This document shows positions 8,016 to 17,540 of a stretch of 64,000 bases of DNA, piece by piece. The number at the start of each line of letters is the position of its first letter. The first letter of the stretch is position 1. The notes under the pieces are model-generated. The model saw only the letters and a list, made by a program, of their open reading frames with translations, was not told the DNA's origin and did no database searches. The translations under genes were made by a program, and so were the position numbers. The stretch is from assembly GCF_016908495.1 (NCBI RefSeq), contig NZ_JAFBDZ010000003.1:372001-436000 (forward strand), in the 5' to 3' direction. The stretch is from Rossellomorea pakistanensis (GTDB lineage Bacteria; Bacillota; Bacilli; Bacillales; Bacillaceae_B).

Positions 8016-9860
8016 TTGAATAAAAGAAATGATTTACGAAATATAGCAATCATTGCTCACGTTGACCACGGAAAAACGACGTTAGTGGATGAGTTATTAA
8101 AACAATCCGGTATTTTCCGTGAAAATGAACACGTTGATGAGCGTGCTATGGATTCTAATGACCTTGAAAGAGAACGGGGAATTACGATTCTGGCAAAAAA
8201 CACTGCTATTCAATATAAAGATACTCGAATTAATATTTTGGATACACCAGGACATGCCGATTTCGGTGGAGAAGTAGAGCGTATTATGAAAATGGTTGAC
8301 GGTGTACTATTGGTCGTTGATGCATATGAAGGTTGTATGCCGCAAACTCGTTTTGTTCTTAAAAAAGCACTAGAACAAAACTTAACCCCAATAGTAGTCG
8401 TAAACAAAATCGATAAAGATTCGGCTAGACCAGCTGAAGTAATTGATGAAGTTCTAGAGTTATTTATCGAACTTGATGCAAATGATGAACAGTTGGAATT
8501 CCCTGTCATTTATGCATCTGCAATTAATGGTACGGCTAGTGTTGATCCAGACCCTGCTAAACAGGATGAAAATATGCAATGTTTATATGAAGCCATTGTT
8601 GAACATATGCCAGCACCAATAGATAATCGTGATGAACCACTTCAATTCCAAGTAGCATTACTTGATTATAATGATTATGTAGGTAGAATTGGAATTGGAC
8701 GTGTCTTCAGAGGAACAATGAAGGTAGGACAACAGGTCGCTCTTATGAAGCTTGATGGGACAGTTAAACAATTCCGTGTTACGAAAATGTTCGGTTTCAT
8801 GGGATTGAAAAGAGTAGAAATTCAGGAAGCTCACGCTGGGGATCTTATTGCGGTTTCAGGAATGGAAGATATTAACGTAGGAGAAACAGTGAGTCCTGTT
8901 GAACATCAAGAACCACTACCAGTACTTCGTATTGATGAGCCTACACTTCAAATGAAGTTTCTTGTTAACAATAGTCCATTTGCTGGACGTGAAGGAAAGT
9001 TTGTTACGGCAAGAAAAATCGAAGAACGGTTATTAGCCCAGTTACAAACTGATGTAAGTTTGCGTGTGGAACCAACTGAATCCCCAGATGCTTGGACAGT
9101 TTCCGGTCGCGGAGAGTTGCACCTTTCAATCCTTATTGAGAACATGAGACGTGAAGGATATGAGCTTCAAGTATCTAAACCTGAAGTTATTGTTAGGGAA
9201 ATTGAAGGTGTAAAATGTGAACCTATAGAGCGAGTTCAAATTGATATTCCAGAAGAATACATGGGAGGAGTCATTGAATCTCTTGGATCACGAAAAGGTG
9301 AAATGCTAGATATGGTGAACAACGGGAATGGTCAGGTTCGCCTAGTATTCATGGTGCCTGCTAGAGGTCTTATTGGATATTCCACTGAGTTTATGACATT
9401 AACAAGAGGATACGGAATCATCAATCATACGTTTGATAGCTATCAACCAATGCAACAAGGGCGTGTTGGTGGAAGACGTCAAGGGGTACTCGTTTCAATG
9501 GAAACAGGGAAAGCTTCTCAATATGGGATTATGCAGGTTGAGGACCGTGGAACAATCTTTGTGGAGCCAGGTTATGAAGTATATGCTGGTATGATTGTTG
9601 GTGAAAATACACGGGAAAGCGATATTACAGTCAACCTAACAAAAGTCAAGCATGCAACAAACGTTCGTTCTGCAACTAAGGATCAGACCGTAACAATTAA
9701 AAAACCTCGTATTATGTCGTTAGAAGAATCACTTGAATACCTGAATGATGATGAATATTGTGAAATTACACCAGAGTCCATTCGACTTCGTAAGAAAATA
9801 CTTGATAAAAATGAAAGGGAAAGAGTTGCTAAAAAGAAAAAGCTTGCTGAAATGAACTAA
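8016..9860 (+). CDS. typA: Ribosome-associated GTPase TypA/BipA
   Basis: A 614-residue translational GTPase. G1 is AHVDHGKTT (His15-Thr22), G3 is DTPGHADFGG and G4 is NKID; domain II, EF-G-like domains III and V and the BipA C-terminal domain follow. It binds ribosomes and supports 50S assembly and stress or cold adaptation. TTG 8016 sits five bases after AGGAGTGA and gives MNKRNDLRN, matching the family start; an in-frame GTG at 8007 overlaps that binding site. ylaH follows after 23 bases and is probably co-transcribed. Confidence 0.95.
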   Translation: MNKRNDLRNIAIIAHVDHGKTTLVDELLKQSGIFRENEHVDERAMDSNDLERERGITILAKNTAIQYKDTRINILDTPGHADFGGEVERIMKMVDGVLLVVDAYEGCMPQTRFVLKKALEQNLTPIVVVNKIDKDSARPAEVIDEVLELFIELDANDEQLEFPVIYASAINGTASVDPDPAKQDENMQCLYEAIVEHMPAPIDNRDEPLQFQVALLDYNDYVGRIGIGRVFRGTMKVGQQVALMKLDGTVKQFRVTKMFGFMGLKRVEIQEAHAGDLIAVSGMEDINVGETVSPVEHQEPLPVLRIDEPTLQMKFLVNNSPFAGREGKFVTARKIEERLLAQLQTDVSLRVEPTESPDAWTVSGRGELHLSILIENMRREGYELQVSKPEVIVREIEGVKCEPIERVQIDIPEEYMGGVIESLGSRKGEMLDMVNNGNGQVRLVFMVPARGLIGYSTEFMTLTRGYGIINHTFDSYQPMQQGRVGGRRQGVLVSMETGKASQYGIMQVEDRGTIFVEPGYEVYAGMIVGENTRESDITVNLTKVKHATNVRSATKDQTVTIKKPRIMSLEESLEYLNDDEYCEITPESIRLRKKILDKNERERVAKKKKLAEMN

Positions 9861-9883
9861 TCTAGAGGAAGGGAGGGGACGAA

Positions 9884-10195
9884 ATGGTAACAGAGCGCTT
9901 GTCCTTTTTCGCATCCCTATATAGGGTGGAGGAAAACCCTACTCTTGGTATGTGGCTTTTATACCTTACTATAATCGCGTTGTCAGTACTGGTTTATAAG
10001 TTAGGCTTTGCCAAAAAGCTTCCATTACTCAAATCGCTTGTTATTTACTTGTTTTTAATTTTCGGTTGTACGATTCTTACCTTCTTAGGAATCTTCTTAC
10101 CAGTTGCGGAAGGGCTAGTAGTAGCTTCACTCATTTTAATAATTTATAAAATAAGACTCAATAATGAAAAAAAGCAACAAGCGGAAGGCCAGTAG
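9884..10195 (+). CDS. ylaH: YlaH-like membrane protein
   Basis: A 103-residue protein with three membrane helices (about residues 21-39, 47-68 and 70-88) and a charged C-terminus. It matches the YlaH family by sequence feel, size and its place directly behind typA. Strong GGAAGGGAGGGG before ATG 9884. Function unknown. Followed by a terminator. Confidence 0.85.
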   Translation: MVTERLSFFASLYRVEENPTLGMWLLYLTIIALSVLVYKLGFAKKLPLLKSLVIYLFLIFGCTILTFLGIFLPVAEGLVVASLILIIYKIRLNNEKKQQAEGQ

Positions 10196-10211
10196 GCTGT
10201 ATAATTAGATT

Positions 10212-10252
10212 AAAGAAGAAGATCCATTTAATTGAATGGATCTTCTTCTTTT
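10212..10252 (+). terminator. Terminator after typA-ylaH
   Basis: AAAGAAGAAGATCCATT pairs with AATGGATCTTCTTCTTT around a TAATTG loop. No separate long U-tract, but the 3' arm itself is T-rich. Confidence 0.8.
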
Positions 10253-10304
10253 GATTTTAATAAGGATTTTCCGGATTACGGTTTCCTTCAATAAATGAGT
10301 CGTG

Positions 10305-10505
10305 TTAAAAATCATGTTCTACCTTTGGTGATCGGTATAGTTTAAAATTTCCTGTTGCAATTCTTTCATTCGTTTTATTAGCAATCCGTTCAGAGCAATT
10401 TTCACACATAAATGTATGTATAGGGCGATTTCTTAACCTCTTTGCTAAAACAGATTCGTCATCAATCTTTTCAATTGATTCACACAAAATGCATTTTACT
10501 CTCAT
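10305..10505 (-). CDS. ylaI: Small zinc-ribbon-like protein YlaI
   Basis: A 66-residue protein beginning MRVKCILC and containing MCENCSERI: two CxxC pairs expected to bind zinc. AKRLRNRPIHTFMC is a signature of YlaI. GGAGGTG precedes two tandem ATG codons (10508, 10505); the second gives the usual start. Function unknown. Confidence 0.85.
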   Translation of the reverse strand: MRVKCILCESIEKIDDESVLAKRLRNRPIHTFMCENCSERIANKTNERIATGNFKLYRSPKVEHDF

Positions 10506-10653
10506 CATAAGACACCTCCAATAGTCTTTCTCACTCATATATTCACTTATACATAAGTATAACATTTAATAAAACTCTTTTAGAAACTTCAGCCATAAAA
10601 CTTCTTTTCGTAATCGTCCTATTGTATAATGAACGTATCAAAGGAGGGATTTC

Positions 10654-11109
10654 ATGGCAAATCAAGTAGAACCTAAGCTAATTCCTGCTTTATTCGAACA
10701 ATTACAAAAAGAAAGATTTGTAACTTTGTCCACCATTGATTATGAAACAGGGGGACCGAATGTTAATGCCATCTCTTGGATTTTTGCAAAAGATGAGGAA
10801 ACTCTCTTTCTTGCTATTGACAGTCGATCTCGTATTGTAAACAACATTAAGAATAATGAACAATTAGTGGTTACTCTCTTTGCGAATGAATCTACTTATT
10901 CTATTAGCGGAAAAGGGAATGTTGCTGTGGATAAAATTGAAGGTATTCCTTTGAAACTTGCGCTTATTAAAGTAGCTATTTATGAAGTCAGGGATGTTAT
11001 GTTCTATGGTTCAAAAATTGATCATGAACCCACTTATGAAAAAACATATGATAAAAATGCTGCAGACCGTTTGGATCGTCAAGTAATAGAAGCCATGAAG
11101 AAAGCATAA
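10654..11109 (+). CDS. Pyridoxamine 5'-phosphate oxidase-like flavin-binding protein
   Basis: A 151-residue split-barrel protein of the PNPOx-like superfamily. The N-terminal half has RFVTLSTIDYETGGPNVNAI and LFLAIDSRSRIVNNIKNN, the usual FMN-binding pattern. The family includes flavin reductases and heme- or F420-binding proteins; the substrate is unknown. A TATAAT at 10625-10630 and AAAGGAGGG before ATG 10654 mark it as its own unit. It lies between ylaI and ylaJ. I cannot decide whether it is the orthologue of B. subtilis YlaL, so no symbol is given. Confidence 0.75.
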   Translation: MANQVEPKLIPALFEQLQKERFVTLSTIDYETGGPNVNAISWIFAKDEETLFLAIDSRSRIVNNIKNNEQLVVTLFANESTYSISGKGNVAVDKIEGIPLKLALIKVAIYEVRDVMFYGSKIDHEPTYEKTYDKNAADRLDRQVIEAMKKA

Positions 11110-11128
11110 AAGGTATGCTTTTTCATGG
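11092..11128 (+). terminator. Terminator overlapping the 3' end of the PNPOx-like gene
   Basis: GCCATGAAGAAAGCAT inside the last codons pairs with ATGCTTTTTCATGGC, followed by TTTTTCT. The coding end doubles as the left arm. Confidence 0.75.
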
Positions 11129-11149
11129 CTTTTTCTGATGTTTCTAATT

Positions 11150-11761
11150 TTAATTCTGAGATTTAATTTTATTTTGCGATTGGTCTTCTTGTTCTTTATT
11201 CAATTGCTTTTCTTTTTGATTATGCATTTTTTTGTCAGGCTCTTTTGGTGCGTTTTCTGGATCTGAATCTTCAAGGTGTCTTGGGATCTCAGGCATAACG
11301 CGACCTGTAATATCTGAAAGCTCATTCATGATTCCTTGTATAGGCTTACCATTTTCTATATCGGATCCAACTTCTTGAATTCTAGAATAGAGGTCTGGAT
11401 CGGCCACTATTATTGCTTGTGCACCATAAGGATCATTTTTTAAAGATTCTGCTACAGAATATTTAATTGTACCAACTTCAGAACGTTCAACATTACCGTC
11501 AAGATCAATTCCAACGATGGCGTAATTCCCTAATACGACGGCAGTAGCATCTTTAACATTTGGAACGCTTGTTGCCAAATTGACTAGATGTTTTGATATT
11601 TGTTGACCTGTTTTTCTTTCAACTTGTGGGGTATTTGAGTTTTTAACCGTAATAGGTTTGTTGTTTTCTGTACTGTCATCATTTCGATAACCGACTTCGT
11701 TTCTTTGTGCACAAGCTGTAAGCAGAAGGATAAATACGAGAAACGGGATGAACTTTTTCAT
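11150..11761 (-). CDS. ylaJ: Sporulation lipoprotein YlaJ (YhcN/YlaJ family)
   Basis: A 203-residue lipoprotein: signal MKKFIPFLVFILLLTAC with Cys17, then a YhcN/YlaJ domain (about residues 50-160; VPNVKDATAVVLGNYAIVGI and AIIVADPDLYSRI are typical) and a very polar tail ending in an acidic/basic, Gln-rich stretch. The family is tied to spore formation or germination in Bacillus. GGGAGG before ATG 11761 decides the start. Divergent from ylaK, as in B. subtilis. Confidence 0.85.
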   Translation of the reverse strand: MKKFIPFLVFILLLTACAQRNEVGYRNDDSTENNKPITVKNSNTPQVERKTGQQISKHLVNLATSVPNVKDATAVVLGNYAIVGIDLDGNVERSEVGTIKYSVAESLKNDPYGAQAIIVADPDLYSRIQEVGSDIENGKPIQGIMNELSDITGRVMPEIPRHLEDSDPENAPKEPDKKMHNQKEKQLNKEQEDQSQNKIKSQN

Positions 11762-11939
11762 GTGAAAACCTCCCATGATTAGATTTGATTCATCTCTTAT
11801 TGTGTAATTTTCTTCTATCTTTATACGTTTGTTCATATATTTTAAGAAACGGGCCGTCCTAATAATATGTACCCAAATAACCGGATGAAGTGGGTCTACA
11901 TATAATAGAACTAAGAATAAAGGAGCAGGAGGCATCGAT

Positions 11940-13268
11940 TTGAAGAAAATTTACGTTTTAGATACCAATGTCTTGTTACAAGATCCGCAATCAATTTTTT
12001 CATTCCAAGATAATGAAGTAGTAATTCCAGCAGTAGTACTTGAAGAAGTTGACTCTAAAAAAAGGTATATGGATGAAATTGGAAGGAATGCAAGACACGT
12101 ATCAAAGCTAATAGATGGCTTAAGGCAAGAAGGAAAGCTCCATGAAAAAATCCCTCTTTATAATGGAGGTTCATTAAGAATTGAATTAAATCACCGGTCC
12201 TTCCAACAACTTCAAGATATTTTTGTTGAAAAAACAAACGATAACCGAATTTTGGCAGTAGCCAAGAATCTTTCATTGGAAGAAGAAACGAAAAACGAAG
12301 GAAAATCGGTTATTTTAGTTAGTAAGGATACACTTGTAAGAGTAAAAGCAGATGCATTAGGTCTTCAAGCTGAAGATTTCTTAAGCGACAGGGTAGTAGA
12401 TGTAAGCGATGTTTACAGCGGGTTTTTAGAAATCTACCTGCAAAGAGAATTATTAGATAAGTTTTATGAATCGGGGGAATTAGCTCTTAGTGAGGTCACT
12501 CACCAGCCTTTTTACTCACATCAATTTTTAATCATGAAGGATGCTTTAGGTAGCTCTGCCTCTGCAATTGGAATGGTAGAGTCCTCGGGAAAATTTGTAA
12601 GGAAACTTGTGTATGATCAAGACCATATTTGGGGAATAAAGCCAAGAAATGTTCAACAAATTATGGCGACAGAATTATTATTAAGAGATGACCTTCCACT
12701 TGTCACAATGGTGGGGAAGGCGGGAACGGGGAAGACTCTTCTAGCACTAGCAGCAGGCTTACTTCAAACAGAGGATCTAAAAACTTATAATAAGCTTCTG
12801 GTTGCTAGACCAATTGTCCCTGTCGGAAAGGATATAGGTTATCTTCCAGGGGAAAAGCAAGAGAAGCTGCGTCCTTGGATGCAACCGATTTATGATAATT
12901 TAGAATATCTTTTTAATACAAAAAAACCTGGTGAAATTGATGATATCTTAGCAGGGATGGCATCGATTGAAGTTGAAGCTTTAACGTACATTCGCGGAAG
13001 AAGTATACCGGATCAATTCATCATTATTGATGAAGCCCAGAATTTAACGAAGCATGAAGTGAAGACGATTCTCACAAGAGTAGGGGAGAGAAGTAAAATT
13101 GTTCTTATGGGGGACCCGGGACAAATTGACCACCCTTATTTAGATGAGTATAATAATGGACTAACATATGTAGTTGAGAAATTTAAAGAACAAAAAGTAG
13201 CAGGTCATATTAAATTATTGAAAGGTGAACGATCCGGTCTTGCTCAATTAGCTGCAGATCTTCTATAA
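11940..13268 (+). CDS. ylaK: PhoH-family ATPase with N-terminal PIN domain (YlaK)
   Basis: A 442-residue PIN-PhoH fusion (PhoH2 type). The PIN nuclease-like domain (1-140) has the acidic residues Asp8 (LDTNVLL), Glu35-Glu36 and the TNDNRIL Asp. The PhoH ATPase domain (about 235-440) has Walker A GKAGTGKT and Walker B FIIIDEAQ. PhoH2 proteins are reported as RNA helicase/RNase. The start is TTG 11940, seven bases after AGGAGG. Followed by a strong terminator. Confidence 0.92.
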   Translation: MKKIYVLDTNVLLQDPQSIFSFQDNEVVIPAVVLEEVDSKKRYMDEIGRNARHVSKLIDGLRQEGKLHEKIPLYNGGSLRIELNHRSFQQLQDIFVEKTNDNRILAVAKNLSLEEETKNEGKSVILVSKDTLVRVKADALGLQAEDFLSDRVVDVSDVYSGFLEIYLQRELLDKFYESGELALSEVTHQPFYSHQFLIMKDALGSSASAIGMVESSGKFVRKLVYDQDHIWGIKPRNVQQIMATELLLRDDLPLVTMVGKAGTGKTLLALAAGLLQTEDLKTYNKLLVARPIVPVGKDIGYLPGEKQEKLRPWMQPIYDNLEYLFNTKKPGEIDDILAGMASIEVEALTYIRGRSIPDQFIIIDEAQNLTKHEVKTILTRVGERSKIVLMGDPGQIDHPYLDEYNNGLTYVVEKFKEQKVAGHIKLLKGERSGLAQLAADLL

Positions 13269-13288
13269 AAACACAATGATAATATATG

Positions 13289-13327
13289 AAAAACCCAGTT
13301 CATTTGTGACTGAACTGGGTTTTTTTA
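13289..13327 (+). terminator. Terminator after ylaK
   Basis: AAACCCAGTTCA pairs with TGAACTGGGTTT, then TTTTT. Strong intrinsic terminator. Confidence 0.9.
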
Positions 13328-13414
13328 TATAATTTATCAGGGAAAATATGTTGATACTTTTGAAAAAAGTTCGTCATATTCTAGTTCTAATGCACGAGTC
13401 AATCAGATAAAAAA

Positions 13415-13912
13415 TTATTCAATTCTAATGGCTTTTACATTAGTGATAGGATTTTCTTTATTAGATCCATCTTCGAAGTAAACATGTACAGGTCCATTTT
13501 CTTTTAAAGGTTTTCCTTCTTTTGAGAATCCAAGGATTAATCTATCATGCCCAGCTAAAATAAAGCTATATTCGTTATCTTCCGTTTCAATAATGAGAGA
13601 CTTTGCATCAGACAATGGTTCTGCATTCTTGATAAATGGCTGTAATGATATTCCAAATGTACCTGTTAGTATTCTCTCCTTCTCAAATTTCTTTTCAGTT
13701 TTTAGAGTAGGTGGATATGTTGCACCTTCCTGAATTTCTCTCGACCAATGACGAGAAACGCTTTTCGTATATTCCTCAAGCTCATCTACTTTTTCTTCAT
13801 TTGAACTAAAATATGTAGTTAAATCAACTTTGCGATCATCAAAAATCCACACACCTGGATCTAACGTAATTGGAAATTTAACCTTTCCCTTAATTGGTAT
13901 GATGGTCTCCAT
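13415..13912 (-). CDS. Conserved protein of unknown function between ylaK and glsA2
   Basis: A 165-residue soluble protein starting METIIPIKGKVKFPITLDPG, with no signal peptide or membrane segment and a likely beta-rich fold. GGAGGAG lies before ATG 13912; the frame continues 32 codons upstream into repeat sequence and is not used. Such proteins are sometimes labelled peptidyl-prolyl isomerase in Bacillus genomes, but I see no motif to support that. Its place corresponds to B. subtilis ylaL; orthology unverified. Confidence 0.7.
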   Translation of the reverse strand: METIIPIKGKVKFPITLDPGVWIFDDRKVDLTTYFSSNEEKVDELEEYTKSVSRHWSREIQEGATYPPTLKTEKKFEKERILTGTFGISLQPFIKNAEPLSDAKSLIIETEDNEYSFILAGHDRLILGFSKEGKPLKENGPVHVYFEDGSNKENPITNVKAIRIE

Positions 13913-14018
13913 TTGAACTCCTCCAATGATATAGTCACTTTTAAAATTCATAAATTGTACAAGGAAATTAATATTTAAATTCAGCGCTTTCCGCTGATCA
14001 ATTGGCAAGCGTAGCGAC

Positions 14019-14249
14019 TAAGCCTTCGAGACATAAGCCAAGCCCCCTAGAAAGGGAAAAGGCACCCTTCTAGGAGACTCTCGTCTTATGCTTGTCAGGC
14101 CTGTTCAAGGCGCTTCCGCTTTTCAAGTGTCCAGCTCCAGCGCCTAGGCCTTCGAGACATAAGCCAAGCCCCCTAGAAAGGGAAAAAGCACCCTTTCTAG
14201 AAGACTCGTCTTATGCTTGTCAGGCCTGTTCAAGGCGCTTCCGCTTTTC
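14019..14249 (+). repeat. Family A repeat, tandem pair 1
   Basis: Two tandem units, 14019-14124 and 14127-14249. The second is canonical: it starts GTGTCCAGCTCCAGCGCC, has CATAAGCCAAGCCCCCTAG and CCCTTTCTAG as hairpin arms, and ends GGCGCTTCCGCTTTTC. The first lacks the canonical left end. The arms fold into a long hairpin, with outer AGCGCC/GGCGCT and AGGCC/GGCCT pairs. It occupies most of the 441-base gap between the unknown gene and glsA2. Reading frames inside it are not genes. Confidence 0.9.
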
Positions 14250-14353
14250 TTATTATATCGTGAATTATTTTTATTGTCACATTCGCCAGTTTAATGAGTA
14301 GGTTTTTTAAAAGTAGGGTTATAATACCAATAAAGTTAAATGGGAGGGATCAA

Positions 14354-15283
14354 ATGAATTGCAAAAATAATGAAGAACTTGCTAATTTGGTTGAAGAAGC
14401 GAGAGTTTATACAAAATATGGAAAATTAGTTGATTACATTCCTGCATTAAGTCGAGAGAATAAATCAGATTTATCCATATCAATCTATAATTTAAATGGC
14501 GAATTTTTTTATGCAGGAGACTATTTAAAAAAATTCACATTACAAAGTATTTCAAAAGTTATTACATTAGCACTGGTTCTTATGGATAAAGGAGAATCAG
14601 AAGTATTCTCTAAAGTTGGAATGGAACCAACAGGGGATCCCTTTAATTCAATTGCAAAATTGGAATCGAACCGCCTTAATAAACCTTTAAATCCAATGAT
14701 TAATGCTGGTGCATTGGCAGTGACAAATATGATCCCTGGTCGTAATGTTGAAGAGAAGTGGAATAAACTAATTCATTTTGTGGCTGAATTAACAAATGAT
14801 AATGAGGTAAGCTGCAATCAAAGGGTTGAAAAATCAGAGTTTGAGACGGCATTTTTAAATAGAGCTTTATGTTATTTTATGAAGCAGCATAAGGTAATTG
14901 ATGGAGATGTAGAAGAACTGCTTTCTTTGTATACAAAACAATGCTCCATTGAAATGAATTGCCGTGATTTAGCCAGAATTGGAGCTGTATTTGCGAATGA
15001 TGGCTGCGATTTGGAAACTGGCAAATGTATCATTACAAAAGATATAGCTAGAGTTTGTAAAACATTTATGGTGACATGTGGCATGTATAATTCCTCAGGT
15101 GAATTTGCCATGAAAGTAGGAATCCCTGCGAAAAGCGGAGTATCTGGAGGAATTATGGGAGCAATTCCACAAAAATGCGGGATTGGGATTTTCGGCCCTT
15201 CATTGGATCAAACAGGTAATAGCATAGCTGGTTTGAAGCTCCTAGAAATTATGAGTAAAAGATATAGTTGGAGTATTTTTTGA
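14354..15283 (+). CDS. glsA2: Glutaminase (GlsA2/YlaM type)
   Basis: A 309-residue serine-dependent glutaminase, the same length as B. subtilis GlsA2 (YlaM). It hydrolyses glutamine to glutamate and ammonia. The catalytic Ser-x-x-Lys is S65-I-S-K68; other family motifs are NPMINAGAL and KSGVSGGIMG. GGGAGGG precedes ATG 14354; the frame runs 20 codons higher but without a binding site. A weak hairpin (AGGAAC/GTTCCT, 15298-15319) follows. In B. subtilis the paralogue glsA1 is controlled by GlnK-GlnL; no such genes are adjacent here. Confidence 0.93.
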   Translation: MNCKNNEELANLVEEARVYTKYGKLVDYIPALSRENKSDLSISIYNLNGEFFYAGDYLKKFTLQSISKVITLALVLMDKGESEVFSKVGMEPTGDPFNSIAKLESNRLNKPLNPMINAGALAVTNMIPGRNVEEKWNKLIHFVAELTNDNEVSCNQRVEKSEFETAFLNRALCYFMKQHKVIDGDVEELLSLYTKQCSIEMNCRDLARIGAVFANDGCDLETGKCIITKDIARVCKTFMVTCGMYNSSGEFAMKVGIPAKSGVSGGIMGAIPQKCGIGIFGPSLDQTGNSIAGLKLLEIMSKRYSWSIF

Positions 15284-15406
15284 CTTGAGAGCTAATAGGA
15301 ACGATATTTCAGAGTTCCTGTCCCTAATTTTCCTTGCAATTTAGCCAATTTAACGATAAAATTTTAAGATAGGAATGGCTATTTGTACGGAAATGGGGGG
15401 ATCAAT

Positions 15407-15688
15407 ATGGCGTCTGAAATGAAAATTAATCACAGCGAAAAAGCCTACGAACTACTAAGGGCAGACGCAGAGAAGATTTTAAAGCTTATTAAAGTACAAA
15501 TGGATAATTTAACGATGCCCCAATGTCCTCTATATGAGGAAGTGTTGGATACACAAATGTTCGGGTTGTCTCGTGAAATAGAGTTCGCTGTTCGATTAGG
15601 CCTTATCAATGAGAAGGATGGGAAATCTCTTCTTGATTCATTAGAAAGAGAACTGTCAGCTCTACACGAAGCCTCAACAAGAAAATAA
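15407..15688 (+). CDS. ylaN: YlaN, iron-responsive Fur-interacting protein (UPF0358)
   Basis: A 93-residue all-helical protein of the YlaN/UPF0358 family ([20 protein letters not shown] is typical). YlaN is conditionally essential; recent work on B. subtilis and S. aureus links it to iron homeostasis by binding Fur. GGGGGGATCAAT before ATG 15407 fixes the start; the frame is open eight codons higher. A terminator follows. Confidence 0.92.
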   Translation: MASEMKINHSEKAYELLRADAEKILKLIKVQMDNLTMPQCPLYEEVLDTQMFGLSREIEFAVRLGLINEKDGKSLLDSLERELSALHEASTRK

Positions 15689-15693
15689 CTCAT

Positions 15694-15736
15694 TAAAAAC
15701 TCAAACGAATCTAGATGATTGTTTGAGTTTTTTTGT
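15694..15736 (+). terminator. Terminator after ylaN
   Basis: AAAAACTCAAACGAATC pairs with GATTGTTTGAGTTTTTTT around TAGAT. Strong intrinsic terminator. Confidence 0.88.
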
Positions 15737-15879
15737 AAAATAAGAAATAATAAATTTTAGATGTTCAGTATGGTGTCATACTCTCTTCTTAGTACCATGG
15801 GTTAGTTTTGAGGGATCCTTGATTCGGATTTAGTTTATAATCTTTATACGAAAGATAGCCTCTATCTATTTTCAGTAGG

Positions 15880-16090
15880 GGTGTTTTCTAAAAGTTTGTT
15901 ACTTTTGAGATAAGTTGGAAATACATTTTAGAAGCGCTGAACAGCCTGAAAACACGTAAACTCCTGCGGGAAAAGTGGCCAAAGTGAGAACCCGCAGCGA
16001 AGCGCGGAGGCTCACGGGTCAGCCTAAGGTGGGCGAAGTGTATTCAGACTGAGGGTTAATTACCAACAATCATTACGAAAAGAACCTTCA
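15880..16090. repeat. Family C repeat, copy 1
   Basis: The 480-base gap between ylaN and ftsW is mostly this element: a left flank with TTTTCTAAAAGTTTGTTAC, a GC-rich middle (CTCCTGCGGGAAAAGTGGCC, GAACCCGCAGCGAAGCG, GAGGCTCACGGGTCAGCC) and a right flank ACCAACAATCATTACGAAAA. The flanks are imperfect inverted repeats of each other. CTCCTGCGGG and CCCGCAG pair in the middle. Related to copies at 40101, 43782 and 52006. The rest of the gap holds nothing I can identify. Confidence 0.7.
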
Positions 16091-16169
16091 GTAAAGAAAG
16101 TAACATTATTATGCAGGAGTTTGGGTGATTTTTTTCGAAATAAGATGTAAAAAGGGATAGGAAGATTCT

Positions 16170-17384
16170 ATGTTTAAAAAAATTATGAGATCGTATGATT
16201 ATTCTTTAATTGCAGTATACATACTCCTCTGTTTATTTGGATTAGTCATGATATATAGTGCCAGTATGGTGATGGCTGTTCAAAAGTTCGGCTATGAAAG
16301 TGATCATTTTTATAATAAACAGATGATAAATATTATTATTGGATTTTTCGCTTTTATATGTGCAGCTATATTTCCTTATAAAGCTTTTAAATTCAATAAG
16401 GTCTTAAAAACACTTATGCTGATCATCATTGGACTTTTATTGGCTGTGCATTTTATCGGTTCTGAGGTTAATAATGCTCAAAGCTGGATTGATTTAGGGT
16501 TTATGTCGATTCAACCATCTGAATTTGCTAAGCTTGCCATCATCATTTATTTAGCAGCAGTGTATGCTAAAAAACAGGATTACATAAATACGCTTAACAA
16601 AGGTGTTGCGCCACCATTAATATTCTTGATGTTCATCTGTGGCTTAGTGGCGATTGAACCTGACTTTGGAACAGCAGGTATTATTTTTATAATAGGGATT
16701 ATTATTATTTGTTGTTCAGGCATAAGTGGGAAGACTTTTTTAAAGCTTGGTACAATGGCTGCATTTCTCTTCCTTCTTATATCTCCCGTAATCTTTTTTT
16801 TAAGGGATTATATTTTCACAAAAGAGAGAATGGGAAGATTAGAAGCGTATGTCGATCCTTTTCTTTATGCAAAAGATGATGGATACCATTTAGTTAATTC
16901 CTACTTAGCGATTGGGGGAGGAGGAATCCAAGGGTTAGGATTAGGACAAAGTATTCAAAAGCTTGGATATCTCCCTGAATCGCACACAGACTTCATTATG
17001 GCAGTTATAGCTGAAGAGTTAGGTGTGTTTGGGGTAGCATTTGTGATTGTAGGTTTATCTTATATAGTCTTAAGAGGGATATATATAGGAGTTAAATGCA
17101 CAGATCCATTTGGTACTATGCTTGCAATTGGGATCTCTGGAATGATAGGACTTCAATCTTTTATTAATCTTGGAGGTGTTTCAGGCTTGATTCCGATAAC
17201 AGGTGTTCCATTACCATTTGTAAGTTATGGTGGATCGTCTTTATTAGTTCTTTCTCTATCAATGGGATTGCTAGTCAATGTTTCGATGTTTGTAAAATAT
17301 GAAGGAAATCATAAGCATAAGAAGGAAAATGATCGACCTTTGTCGAATAGTAGTAAGCAGAAGGTATATAATTTCAATTCTTAA
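16170..17384 (+). CDS. ftsW: Septal peptidoglycan glycosyltransferase FtsW (SEDS family)
   Basis: A 404-residue polytopic membrane protein, about ten helices, with SEDS motifs (YSASMVM near residue 30; INLGGVSGLIPITGVPLPFVSYGGSS split near residue 330-360). FtsW polymerises lipid II at the septum with its partner class B PBP, here probably PBP2B encoded at 58013. AGGAAG precedes ATG 16170. The position ylaN-ftsW-pycA is the Bacillus order. Confidence 0.92.
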   Translation: MFKKIMRSYDYSLIAVYILLCLFGLVMIYSASMVMAVQKFGYESDHFYNKQMINIIIGFFAFICAAIFPYKAFKFNKVLKTLMLIIIGLLLAVHFIGSEVNNAQSWIDLGFMSIQPSEFAKLAIIIYLAAVYAKKQDYINTLNKGVAPPLIFLMFICGLVAIEPDFGTAGIIFIIGIIIICCSGISGKTFLKLGTMAAFLFLLISPVIFFLRDYIFTKERMGRLEAYVDPFLYAKDDGYHLVNSYLAIGGGGIQGLGLGQSIQKLGYLPESHTDFIMAVIAEELGVFGVAFVIVGLSYIVLRGIYIGVKCTDPFGTMLAIGISGMIGLQSFINLGGVSGLIPITGVPLPFVSYGGSSLLVLSLSMGLLVNVSMFVKYEGNHKHKKENDRPLSNSSKQKVYNFNS

Positions 17385-17389
17385 TAATA

Positions 17390-17436
17390 ATAAGGGCTGG
17401 CAAAAGGGGAATTCCCTTTAGTTCAGTCCTTTCCTT
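17390..17436 (+). terminator. Possible terminator between ftsW and pycA
   Basis: AAGGGCTGGC pairs with GTTCAGTCCTTT, enclosing a smaller GGGGAATTCCC hairpin; followed by CCTTT. Weak U-tract, so partial read-through into pycA is possible. Confidence 0.5.
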
Positions 17437-17540
17437 TAAGAAGAATAAACTGAATATTCTTAGAGGTGTTGTTACCTGAAAATCCTTTAAGAGGAATTGA
17501 TTTTCATCCAAGTTCAACTATATGAGAGGAGATAATCATT

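Noticed and set aside
14019-14249. CRISPR-like direct repeats
   Set aside because: Units are about 124 bp, in pairs only, with no short repeats or spacers and no cas genes.
14092-14301. Reading frame of about 70 codons rich in Pro/Arg/Cys
   Set aside because: It lies in the family A repeat; a similar frame appears at 27608-27823 only because the DNA repeats. No ribosome-binding site.
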